Source: Candidatus Omnitrophota bacterium
GTDB lineage: Bacteria > Omnitrophota > Gorgyraeia > Zapsychrales > Fredricksoniimonadaceae
Direction of reading: 5' to 3'
Assembly (NCBI GenBank): GCA_023247575.1
Contig: JAHFGE010000055.1
Coordinates: forward strand, 1 to 9,444
DNA: 9,444 nt
Shown: one piece after another, positions 1 to 5,260 of the stretch
Numbering within the stretch: position 1 is the first letter of the stretch
Layout of the letters: each line of letters opens with the position of its first letter
Program-made: the position numbers and the translations under genes
Notes under the pieces: generated by a model
The model's database searches: none
The model's input: only the letters and a program-made list of their open reading frames with translations
What the model was told of the DNA's origin: nothing

Positions 1-388
1 TCAGAAGATGAGCGACCGATGCATCACAATTAACTCCGCGAATCATCTCTAACTCTGCGCGCCCCACCGGCTGCTTGTAGGCAATGATCGCCAAACATTC
101 CAGAGCCGCACGGGAAAGCTTTTCTTTGGTTTTGGTTTTGTAGAACTCCTTGATATAGATGGCGACGCGGCTGTTAGACAGCATCTGCCATCCTGCGGCA
201 ATATCAACAATGACCATGCCAGACTGACGGTCAAGGTACTCCTGTTGAAGCTGTTGGACCAATGCGGTAATTTCCGACGGATTAAGATCAGGAAAGACCG
301 TCTTGAACTGGTCTAAAACAATCGGTTTATCGCTGACAAAAAGCAATGCTTCGATACCGCTTTTGTAAAGCTGCAATTGCAGGTCCAT
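1..388 (-). CDS. scpB: Segregation and condensation protein ScpB, N-terminal 129 residues (cut by window edge)
   Basis: ScpB is the kleisin-associated winged-helix subunit of the bacterial SMC condensin, which acts on the nucleoid in chromosome segregation. Translating the minus strand from the ATG at 386-388 gives an open frame to the window edge. It contains the motif IIAYKQPVGRAELEMIRGVN (residues about 98-117), which is diagnostic for ScpB; the first winged helix lies before it. Full-length ScpB is usually near 190 residues, so about the last third is outside the window. The gene starts 3 bases after the ruvA stop, and its likely ribosome site (AAAGGA) lies in the last ruvA codons, so co-translation is likely. 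ScpA would be expected nearby but is not visible. The family assignment is secure. Confidence 0.93.
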   Translation of the reverse strand, partial: MDLQLQLYKSGIEALLFVSDKPIVLDQFKTVFPDLNPSEITALVQQLQQEYLDRQSGMVIVDIAAGWQMLSNSRVAIYIKEFYKTKTKEKLSRAALECLAIIAYKQPVGRAELEMIRGVNCDASVAHLL

Positions 389-391
389 TGA

Positions 392-1018
392 CTATACTAT
401 CCTTTGCTTATATATTTCATTTAATAATTCCTCAGACGTGGAAATGGTCTTGTTACGTTCCAACGCCTTTTTAATCATATCCTCGGCTTCCACTTTTTTG
501 TACTGCAATTGCAATAAAATATGTAAAGCTTCTTGTTCAATATCGTGCAAATCGACCGACGATTTGGCAACAGCCACACGGTCGCGCATCAAGGTGAACT
601 TGCCCATTTTCCTCTGCAACTTGGCGACGATCTCTTTGGCTCTTTGCTGGCCGATGCCCGGCAACGTTTGTAAATATTTCGTGTCGGCACGGTCAATGGC
701 CTGGGCAATTTCTCCAATCGATTTATTCAAGGCTTTCACCGCCGCCCGCGGCCCGATACCGGAAACCTTGATAAATTCCAGAAAGAAATCACGCTCAATT
801 TCATTCAAGAATCCCACCAGCATCTCACTGGCACTAGAAGGCGCTACCTGTAAATAATGATACGTAATTAAACGGACATTGCCATCGCTATCTTGATTTT
901 CTTGTAAGCGCTGCAATACGGAGGCCGGCACAAAAACCTCATAGCTTAAAGCGCCGGCATCGATGACAACGGTCCCTTCCCCACGAGCGATAATTTTGCC
1001 TTTAATAGAAGCGATCAT
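392..1018 (-). CDS. ruvA: Holliday junction branch migration protein RuvA
   Basis: RuvA binds four-way DNA junctions as a tetramer and loads the RuvB helicase motor. The 208-residue product has family-typical length and order: an OB-fold N-terminus (MIASIKGKII), two helix-hairpin-helix motifs (SGIGPRAA near residue 86 and LPGIGQQRA near residue 119), and a C-terminal helical domain III (about 160-208) that contacts RuvB. The ATG start overlaps the ruvC stop as ATGA, indicating translational coupling. RuvB does not follow; scpB comes next, so the RuvB motor must be encoded elsewhere. Confidence 0.96.
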   Translation of the reverse strand: MIASIKGKIIARGEGTVVIDAGALSYEVFVPASVLQRLQENQDSDGNVRLITYHYLQVAPSSASEMLVGFLNEIERDFFLEFIKVSGIGPRAAVKALNKSIGEIAQAIDRADTKYLQTLPGIGQQRAKEIVAKLQRKMGKFTLMRDRVAVAKSSVDLHDIEQEALHILLQLQYKKVEAEDMIKKALERNKTISTSEELLNEIYKQRIV

Positions 1019-1500
1019 ATTAATTTGAATTTTAGCATATGCGCATGACCCAGCGCCAGTGCCAGCGCATCGGAGGTATCTAATGTCAGCTTGGTCGATT
1101 CAATGTTTAAAAGACGTTTGACAAACATCTGCACCTGTTCTTTGGTGGCATTGCCATTGCCGACGAGCGCCTGGCGTATGCGCTTGACGCTGTATTCCAC
1201 CAACTCCACCTTATGCTCGTGGGCCAATAAACAAATCACCCCACGCACGTGGCCTAACAAACAGGCCGTGGTAGGGTGTCTATAATGAGCGTACAATTTT
1301 TCCAGCACCAGCACTTGAGGTTTATGCGCGCTGATAATCTCCGATAGCAAGTGGTAAACCCTCGCAAGACGTCTTTCAAATAGGCTTTTGGGATTTGGTT
1401 CAATACTCCCAGCGTCGAGAATTTTTATGGTTCCCGTTTTGACTTCCACCAGCCCGAAACCAGTGGCTAAAAGGCCGGGATCGACGCCTAGTATGCGCAT
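1015..1500 (-). CDS. ruvC: Holliday junction resolvase RuvC
   Basis: RuvC is the dimeric RNase H-fold endonuclease that cuts Holliday junctions symmetrically after RuvAB branch migration. The 161-residue product starts MRILGVDPG with catalytic Asp7. It also carries Glu67 (in VLVLEKLY) and Asp141 and Asp144 (in LDTSDALALA), corresponding to the known D-E-D-D metal-binding set. Length is normal for the family. The gene follows yebC by 22 bases and overlaps ruvA by 4 bases, giving the common yebC-ruvC-ruvA order. All catalytic residues are present, so the enzyme is expected to be active. Confidence 0.97.
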   Translation of the reverse strand: MRILGVDPGLLATGFGLVEVKTGTIKILDAGSIEPNPKSLFERRLARVYHLLSEIISAHKPQVLVLEKLYAHYRHPTTACLLGHVRGVICLLAHEHKVELVEYSVKRIRQALVGNGNATKEQVQMFVKRLLNIESTKLTLDTSDALALALGHAHMLKFKLI

Positions 1501-1522
1501 AGACCATTAAAACCATTCACCA

Positions 1523-2275
1523 TTAACTATTAACTACCTTAGCCATTTCCTCTTCAGAAATATCGAAATTCGCATAAACATTGACTACGTCTTCATGCTC
1601 TTCCAGGGCTTCCATTAAACTCAACATATTTTTGGCATCATGGCCTTCCAGTTTAACCGTCGAGGTTGGCAGCATCGTCACTTCAGCGCTGGAGGCTTGG
1701 ATTTTCTTGGCCGCTAAAGCATTTTTGACCGCTTCAAAAGCGGCCGGGTCGCAAGTCACTTCAAAGCTGTCACCCTCGGATTTGACGTCTTCGGCACCGG
1801 CATCCAGGACGGCTTCCATCACCGCGTCTTCAGTGGCTTTGGATTTATCGACAACAAAATACCCCTTTTTGGCAAACATAAAGGCCGCGGAACCGGCACC
1901 AGCCATAGCTCCGCCTTTTTTATTTAAAAGATTGCGGATTTCTGCCGTGGTGCGATTTTTATTATCCGTGAGACCTTCGATAAGCATGGCCACACCTGCG
2001 GGACCGCGGGCATCAAAAATGACGGTCTCAAAAACTACTCCGGGCAACTCTCCTGTTCCCTTTTTGATGGCGTTCTCGACGTTACTGAAAGGCATGTTAA
2101 ATTCACGGGCACGAGTCATAGCGGTACGCAGACGAATATTGCTGTCCGAATTACCGCCCCCCTCTTTGGCGGCCGCCGTAATTTCTTTAGTCAGCTTGGT
2201 AAACAGCGCGCCACGCTTGGCGTCTTCCGCGCCTTTTTTATGTTTAATTTTTGCCCACTTCGAATGACCTGACAT
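1523..2275 (-). CDS. yebC: YebC/PmpR family protein (DNA-binding regulator / translation factor family)
   Basis: The product (250 residues) begins MSGHSKWAKIKHKKGAEDAK, the near-invariant N-terminus of the YebC/PmpR/TACO1 family. It has the usual three-domain length of about 240-250 residues and ends with the acidic DISEEEM segment. Family members have been described as transcriptional regulators and, more recently, as ribosome-associated factors that relieve stalling; the sequence cannot decide between these roles. I chose the ATG at 2273-2275 over an in-frame candidate at 2308 because of the family N-terminus and because a strong ribosome site (GGGAGGAG) lies 9 bases upstream. The 2308 start would also sit at the very 3' end of rnpB. 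The gene is 31 bases downstream of rnpB with no visible terminator between. Confidence 0.95.
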   Translation of the reverse strand: MSGHSKWAKIKHKKGAEDAKRGALFTKLTKEITAAAKEGGGNSDSNIRLRTAMTRAREFNMPFSNVENAIKKGTGELPGVVFETVIFDARGPAGVAMLIEGLTDNKNRTTAEIRNLLNKKGGAMAGAGSAAFMFAKKGYFVVDKSKATEDAVMEAVLDAGAEDVKSEGDSFEVTCDPAAFEAVKNALAAKKIQASSAEVTMLPTSTVKLEGHDAKNMLSLMEALEEHEDVVNVYANFDISEEEMAKVVNS

Positions 2276-2284
2276 TGCGTTTTT

Positions 2285-2292
2285 CTCCTCCC
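2285..2292 (-). promoter_or_regulatory. Ribosome binding site that fixes the yebC start
   Basis: The minus strand reads GGGAGGAG here, followed by AAAAACGCA and the ATG. It is the strongest Shine-Dalgarno match in the left half of the window and lies only about 15 bases past the last P1 base of rnpB. Translation of yebC therefore starts almost at the 3' end of the RNase P RNA. Confidence 0.8.
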
Positions 2293-2306
2293 TAGTTACC
2301 CCTATC

Positions 2307-2788
2307 AAAACAAATCAAATAAGCCGAGTTCTGTTCCCCCTACGTCTTGCTGTCGCAAGACAGTAGTAGGGGGGATGACCATCTGACTAACTCCGCCGCT
2401 TGCGCGACGGAATCTTGCAGCCTACCCAAGAGTAGTGACGGGCCGGACCAACCCGATTCCTCTCCTATTTGGCCTTGCTCCATGCAGAGATTGCCGCGTT
2501 TCACCCTTCGACTCCCTCACTTCGTTCGGTCGCTCAGGGCAAGCTCCCAGTTAAGGGTACCTGTACTGAGCGAGGCCGTTAGGCCGAGTCGAAGTATCGT
2601 CACTGTGGCTCTCCCGCCAAAAAACTTGGCTGGTCCGCCACGATTTGTGGCGGAAATCCTTCCCGCCTTCCTTAAAATTTTTTCTAAGGTAGGCGGGAGT
2701 CCCGCATTACCGGGATGCATTATCCTCTGGAGCTCGGACTTTCCTTCCCCACGTCATTGACGTCGGAACGGTCATCTTGACTTGTTTT
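2307..2788 (-). ncRNA. rnpB: RNase P RNA (class A), catalytic RNA of RNase P
   Basis: This is the ribozyme that removes tRNA 5' leaders. On the minus strand I see CR-I (GGAAAGTCCGAGCTCC, 2729-2744), CR-IV (AGCAAGGCCAAATAGG, 2464-2479), GGGTAGGCTGC near 2420-2430, and CR-V (ACAGAACTCGGCTTA, 2320-2334). P4 forms as AAG-bulged U-CCGAG with CTCGGCTT. P1 is AAAACAAGTC (2779-2788) with GATTTGTTTT (2307-2316). P2 is GATGACC (2770-2776) with GGTCATC (2374-2380). P18 has a GCAA loop, and P19 is a long hairpin at 2336-2374. The termini are set by P1 pairing and may be off by a few bases. The length of about 482 is long, because REP-like palindromes lie in the specificity domain (2504-2596). After AAGGGTGAAA only one GGYAA-type joining motif is visible, so the CR-II/CR-III and P12 region looks shortened. 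The 5' end overlaps the RNase HI gene by 69 bases. Confidence 0.93.
2504..2596. repeat. Inverted pair of REP-like palindromes inside rnpB
   Basis: Plus strand 2504-2539 (CCCTTCGACTC ... GCTCAGGG) and 2561-2596 (CTGTACTGAGCG ... GAGTCGAAGTA) are two copies of one short palindromic family in opposite orientation, about 21 bases apart. They pair with each other through CTTCGACTC/GAGTCGAAG (2506-2514 with 2586-2594, 9 bp) and TCGCTCAG/CTGAGCGA (2530-2537 with 2566-2573, 8 bp). The second copy has a GGCC-loop-GGCC hairpin at its centre. They fall where the P8/P9/P10 part of the RNase P specificity domain is expected. The resemblance to dispersed bacterial palindromes is from memory. Confidence 0.75.
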
Positions 2789-3172
2789 CAAAGCACCGCG
2801 GGCGAGTTTATCGGCCTGGCTATTTTGTTGGCGCGGAACATATTTAAACTCCACCCGTTTAAAACCTTTGACTAAATGCCCTACCTGTTCGAATAAAGGC
2901 TTTATACCGACATGCTTAACCTTGTATTGGCCGATCACCTGTTTATACATCCATTCGCTGTCGGTTTTAACCAGCACTCTATCGGCTTTTAACATCAGCG
3001 CTTCTTGCAGGCCCCAAATCAGGGCCGTGTATTCGGCAATATTATTGGTAGCCTGTCCAATGAAGTGCGAAATTTCTTTAACTGTTTCGCCCTGCTGCCT
3101 GACGACCACCCCAATGGCGGCTGGCCCTGGATTACCCGAACAAGCTCCGTCGGTAAAAATCTCTAATGTCAT
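2720..3172 (-). CDS. Ribonuclease HI family protein
   Basis: RNase HI cleaves the RNA strand of RNA-DNA hybrids. The 150-residue product has the complete catalytic set: Asp8 (FTDGACSGNPGP), Glu47 (NNIAEYTAL), Asp71 (VLVKTDSEW) and Asp121 (NSQADKLARGAL). It belongs to the short RNase HI family of about 130 residues rather than to the longer E. coli type. The recognisable domain ends near residue 128. Residues 129-150 (KTSQDDRSDV...) are encoded by the first 66 bases of rnpB, with the TAA inside that RNA gene, so the tail is probably not a functional domain. The ATG at 3170-3172 is preceded by AGGA five bases away. Upstream, a palindromic repeat fills the gap to the zinc-ribbon gene. Confidence 0.93.
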   Translation of the reverse strand: MTLEIFTDGACSGNPGPAAIGVVVRQQGETVKEISHFIGQATNNIAEYTALIWGLQEALMLKADRVLVKTDSEWMYKQVIGQYKVKHVGIKPLFEQVGHLVKGFKRVEFKYVPRQQNSQADKLARGALKTSQDDRSDVNDVGKESPSSRG

Positions 3173-3182
3173 TTTTGTCCTA

Positions 3183-3253
3183 TGTCATCCCCGAATGCTT
3201 TTATCGGGGATCCAGAAGTTCTAGATGCCCGATTAATACATTCGGGCATGACA
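3183..3253. repeat. MITE/REP-like palindromic element, copy A
   Basis: A 71-base element bounded by TGTCA and TGACA. It is built of two inverted copies of CCCGAATG-N5-ATCGGG: the left arm is CCCCGAATGCTTTTATCGGGG, shown here without exceeding 21 bases by its halves CCCCGAATG and ATCGGGG, and the right arm is CCCGAT ... ATTCGGG. It occupies the whole gap between the zinc-ribbon stop (3256) and the RNase HI ribosome site. The same unit recurs at 5573-5655. No poly-T tract is present, so I do not call it a terminator. Confidence 0.8.
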
Positions 3254-3255
3254 AA

Positions 3256-3999
3256 TTATAAATCGTCCTCCAAATAGAGGATGCGAGCACACACATCGCA
3301 GGTAATCAGCTGATCGTGCATTTTAATCTGGTGGATAAGCTGTTCCGTTAAATGCATGAAACAACCGCCGCAAGCGTGATTTTTAACAGGCACGATTCCT
3401 AAACCTTCTTTGTTGTGAACAATACGCTCATAGCGGCTTAAAATATCAGGCCGCACATCCGGCGTCAGACGACTGCGCTGCGATTCTTTGACTTTTAACT
3501 GATCACCGGCCACCGCCATCATATCCTCTATCTGTTTTTTCTTGGTCTGAAATTCCTTTTCGTAATGAGTAACAGTACCTTTTTCTGCTTCGAGGGCTTT
3601 ACGGGCCGCATCGACCTGATCAAAGCCTAAAAGGATTTTCTCTTCGATCAAAGATTTATCCGCTTTAATATTCTCAATTTCCAATAATTTCGCCGAGTAT
3701 TCCTTGTTGGTCTTTAACTGCAACAATTGTGCATCGGCTTTGGCCATCGCATCCTCTTTGGCTTTTAAATCGACTTCATACTCTTTCTGCTGAACCTGAA
3801 TAGCTTTTAATTGCTCTTCTAATTTTTTTAAAGTTGCTTTTTTAGCTTCCAATGTCGCTTTTAACGCCTCGATCTCCAATGGTTTCTCGCGCAAATTGCT
3901 TTTGAGACGATAAACCTCAATGTCCATCGTTTGTAAATCAACCAATTTTCTAATTTGATCTTTGATGGATACCGCGTTTGTCATAATTTTTTCAATCAT
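3256..3999 (-). CDS. Coiled-coil C4 zinc-ribbon protein (CdsZ / DUF164 type)
   Basis: The 247-residue product is a long, Lys/Glu/Leu-rich coiled coil (about residues 16-175) ending in a C4 zinc ribbon with Cys210, Cys213 (ACGGC), Cys234 and Cys237 (TCDVC). This is the architecture of the DUF164/CdsZ family, whose members have been linked to RNA or protein-partner binding and, in Helicobacter, to flagellar regulation; the cellular role here is unknown. Two starts are possible. The ATG at 3997-3999 has AGGTGG six bases upstream, but that site lies inside the tRNA acceptor/T-arm, and only one base separates the ATG from the tRNA discriminator base. A second ATG at 3982-3984 (MTNAVSIKDQ) has no ribosome site but fits the family start equally well. 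The gene precedes RNase HI with a palindromic repeat between them. Confidence 0.85.
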   Translation of the reverse strand: MIEKIMTNAVSIKDQIRKLVDLQTMDIEVYRLKSNLREKPLEIEALKATLEAKKATLKKLEEQLKAIQVQQKEYEVDLKAKEDAMAKADAQLLQLKTNKEYSAKLLEIENIKADKSLIEEKILLGFDQVDAARKALEAEKGTVTHYEKEFQTKKKQIEDMMAVAGDQLKVKESQRSRLTPDVRPDILSRYERIVHNKEGLGIVPVKNHACGGCFMHLTEQLIHQIKMHDQLITCDVCARILYLEDDL

Positions 4000-4000
4000 A

Positions 4001-4074
4001 TGGGCCCACCTGGACTCGAACCAGGGACCAAGAGATTATGAGTCTCCTGCTCTAACCGACTGAGCTATGGGCCC
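4001..4074 (-). tRNA. tRNA with anticodon CAU, most likely tRNA-Ile2 (lysidine type); elongator Met is the alternative
   Basis: A complete 74-base cloverleaf: acceptor GGGCCCA/TGGGCCC, D-arm GCTC/GAGC, anticodon stem GGAGA/TCTCT with loop CTCATAA (anticodon CAT), T-arm CCTGG-TTCGAGT-CCAGG, discriminator A. A G1:C72 pair excludes the usual initiator. The run GACTCATAATC and the following TTGGTC-CTGGTTC-AGTCCAG resemble bacterial tRNA-Ile2, in which TilS converts C34 to lysidine. CCA is not encoded; the next bases are TATG. The first 10 bases are repeated at 4437-4446, and the GIY-YIG gene ends inside this tRNA. Confidence 0.93.
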
Positions 4075-4356
4075 TAATTCTAAGTCTTCTTGAGCCACTA
4101 CTTTTTTAATAACTCCATCCTGAATTATTTTCTTAATATAATCCCGCCGTTTAAGTGACTTCAATTTCTTTTCCATGGTTCTGGCAAGATTAATATTTTT
4201 AAACTCCTGAGAAAATTTTAGTTCAAACGGACCTAATGACTTGCCCGTATGTTCCCATCCGGAATTATGTTGATCAAGCCTCCTTTTTAAATCTGTTGTG
4301 CTTCCAATATAATATTTGCTGTTTCGAAGACTTTGTAGAATATATACAAATGCCAT
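4036..4356 (-). CDS. Small GIY-YIG endonuclease-family protein ending inside a tRNA gene
   Basis: The 106-residue product is a single GIY-YIG domain: VYIL at residues 4-7, YYIGS at 15-19, Arg25 (DLKRRLDQHN) and Glu62 (ARTMEKKLKSLKRRDYI). These match the metal-dependent nuclease core of the UPF0213/YhbQ-like and UvrC-type superfamily, and the key residues are present. I start it at the ATG at 4354-4356 because GIY-YIG proteins begin just before VYIL; an upstream in-frame extension to 4449 reads only through a palindrome. No ribosome site is evident. The last 12 residues (GPIAQSVRAGDS) are encoded by bases 1-36 of the CAU tRNA, and the TAA uses the anticodon loop. The gene and a palindrome lie between direct repeats of the tRNA 5' end, suggesting a mobile cassette. 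Whether it acts in homing is inference. Confidence 0.87.
   Translation of the reverse strand: MAFVYILQSLRNSKYYIGSTTDLKRRLDQHNSGWEHTGKSLGPFELKFSQEFKNINLARTMEKKLKSLKRRDYIKKIIQDGVIKKVVAQEDLELGPIAQSVRAGDS
4065..4075. repeat. Direct repeat copy 1 (within the CAU tRNA 5' end)
   Basis: CTATGGGCCCT on the plus strand; it is identical in all 11 bases to 4436-4446. This copy belongs to the intact tRNA gene (acceptor 5' strand and positions 8-10). Confidence 0.85.
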
Positions 4357-4371
4357 AATTATGAATGACTG

Positions 4372-4437
4372 AGTCCCGACGCTCGCTTCGCTCGGTCGGG
4401 ATCCCGACTGCCGACTAAACGTCGGCACGTCGGGACT
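4372..4437. repeat. Compound palindrome at the upstream end of the GIY-YIG cassette
   Basis: Outer arms AGTCCCGAC (4372-4380) and GTCGGGACT (4429-4437) are perfect inverted repeats. Inside are a GTCCCGAC/GTCGGGAT hairpin enclosing GCTCGCTTCGCTCG, and a second hairpin TGCCGAC/GTCGGCA. It resembles a pair of REP units and ends one base into the direct repeat at 4436. Confidence 0.8.
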
Positions 4438-4446
4438 ATGGGCCCT
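4436..4446. repeat. Direct repeat copy 2 (isolated copy of the tRNA 5' end)
   Basis: CTATGGGCCCT, the isolated copy, located 3 bases downstream (in transcription sense) of the encoded CCA of tRNA-Val and abutting the palindrome. It has no tRNA body attached. Confidence 0.85.
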
Positions 4447-4449
4447 CAA

Positions 4450-4526
4450 TGGTGGACTCAGCAGGGATCGAACCTGCGACCTTCGCCATGTGAGGGCGAC
4501 GCTCTAACCAACTGAGCCATGAGTCC
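4450..4526 (-). tRNA. tRNA-Val, anticodon CAC, CCA encoded
   Basis: Acceptor GGACTCA/TGAGTCC, D-arm GCTC/GAGC, anticodon stem TCGCC/GGCGA with loop CTCACAT (anticodon CAC, reads GUG), T-arm GCAGG-TTCGATC-CCTGC, discriminator A and an encoded CCA (4450-4452). It is cotranscribed in orientation with the CAU tRNA, from which it is separated by the GIY-YIG cassette. No convincing promoter is visible in the 60 AT-rich bases between aroD and this gene. Confidence 0.95.
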
Positions 4527-4585
4527 AATTTAAAATAAGCTTCAGTAGGCCTCAAAGAAGTTTAAATATTACCATAATTTATATA

Positions 4586-5248
4586 TTACGGGTAGTAAAA
4601 TTTGAGGTGGGCTCGGAGGGTTTTAACATCTATTTGCCCAAGAGCCGTGGGCTTATGCAAAAAGGTGTAGGTATACAGGCTGCCGGCGGCCGCAAGGATC
4701 AAACGGGATATTTTTCCCCAACTCCCCATGGAAGCAGTAATAAGCCGGTGCTGACGATACGCATAGGTAAACTCAACCATCCGAAAAACATCATTAAAAG
4801 AATTAGCTTTGGCAGCAATTTTAATCATATCAGCCCCGGTTTTTAATGCTTTTTTAAAGATATCTTCCAGATGAGACGGAGTACGGTTGAAATCATGGAT
4901 AGAAACAATTACTTTTTTCTTGAGCCGATTGGTATACCAAAGGGTTTCTTTCAAAAGCGGTGAGCTCAGTTCAATATCGACGATGTTGACCAGCGGCAGG
5001 GCCATCTGCAGAATCTGTCGTTTGCGATTGTTGGACCAATTGACGGCCGCGCCCTCCTTCTTTTGGTTGCGGACGGTCAACAGCAAAGGTATCTTCAATT
5101 TCTTTCGAGAGAGAATTTGCCCACGGACATGATCCAAATCCCATCGCTTAAACAAATCCACCCTGATTTCCAGTAAATCCACCTTCCAAGGTTTGATTTG
5201 GGCATTAGATTCCCTGTCCGTGATTACTAAAACAATTTTAGGATGCAT
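4586..5248 (-). CDS. aroD: Type I 3-dehydroquinate dehydratase
   Basis: This enzyme converts 3-dehydroquinate to 3-dehydroshikimate in the shikimate pathway through a Schiff base on lysine. The 220-residue product has the family motifs in order: LLEIRVD (Glu27, Arg29), PLLLTVRN (Arg60), VDIEL, VSIHDFNRTP with the general base His118, ADMIKIA with Schiff-base Lys143, ASMGSWGKISR (Met174, Arg182) and GQID (Gln205). Length fits stand-alone type I enzymes. The usual APGQ motif reads TALGQ, a Pro-to-Leu change just before the conserved Gln. The ATG at 5246-5248 follows the small upstream gene by 12 bases, so the two are probably one transcript. The ribosome site (AAGAAG) is weak and rather distant. 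No other aro genes are in the window. Confidence 0.93.
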   Translation of the reverse strand: MHPKIVLVITDRESNAQIKPWKVDLLEIRVDLFKRWDLDHVRGQILSRKKLKIPLLLTVRNQKKEGAAVNWSNNRKRQILQMALPLVNIVDIELSSPLLKETLWYTNRLKKKVIVSIHDFNRTPSHLEDIFKKALKTGADMIKIAAKANSFNDVFRMVEFTYAYRQHRLITASMGSWGKISRLILAAAGSLYTYTFLHKPTALGQIDVKTLRAHLKFYYP

Positions 5249-5260
5249 GGTGCGAACTTT

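Larger units (their letters stand above)
4065..4446 (-). mobile_element. Putative GIY-YIG cassette inserted in a tRNA gene, flanked by 11-base direct repeats
   Basis: The plus strand reads CTATGGGCCCT at both 4065-4075 and 4436-4446. In the minus orientation this is AGGGCCCATAG: the first 10 bases of the CAU tRNA plus the base before them. Between the copies lie only the GIY-YIG gene and an imperfect palindrome (4372-4437). Deleting one repeat and the interior would place tRNA-Val, a 4-base spacer and an intact CAU tRNA in tandem. The arrangement fits an element that entered at the tRNA 5' end and restored the gene. No transposase or recombinase is present. Confidence 0.55.

Noticed and set aside
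1581..2267. Long plus-strand open frame antisense to yebC
   Set aside because: It is the mirror of a gene with strong codon bias. The composition is Ser/Ala/Leu-rich with no recognisable motif, and the yebC frame is certain.
2276..2308. Upstream start for yebC at 2308
   Set aside because: The family N-terminus is MSGHSKWAKIKH at 2275, the strong ribosome site serves that ATG, and the earlier start would overlap the rnpB end.
2347..2760. Plus-strand open frame across the rnpB region
   Set aside because: The DNA is explained by the conserved RNase P RNA on the other strand; the peptide has no family features.
4357..4449. N-terminal extension of the GIY-YIG protein from 4449
   Set aside because: It reads only through the palindrome and the direct repeat; the domain begins at the ATG at 4356.
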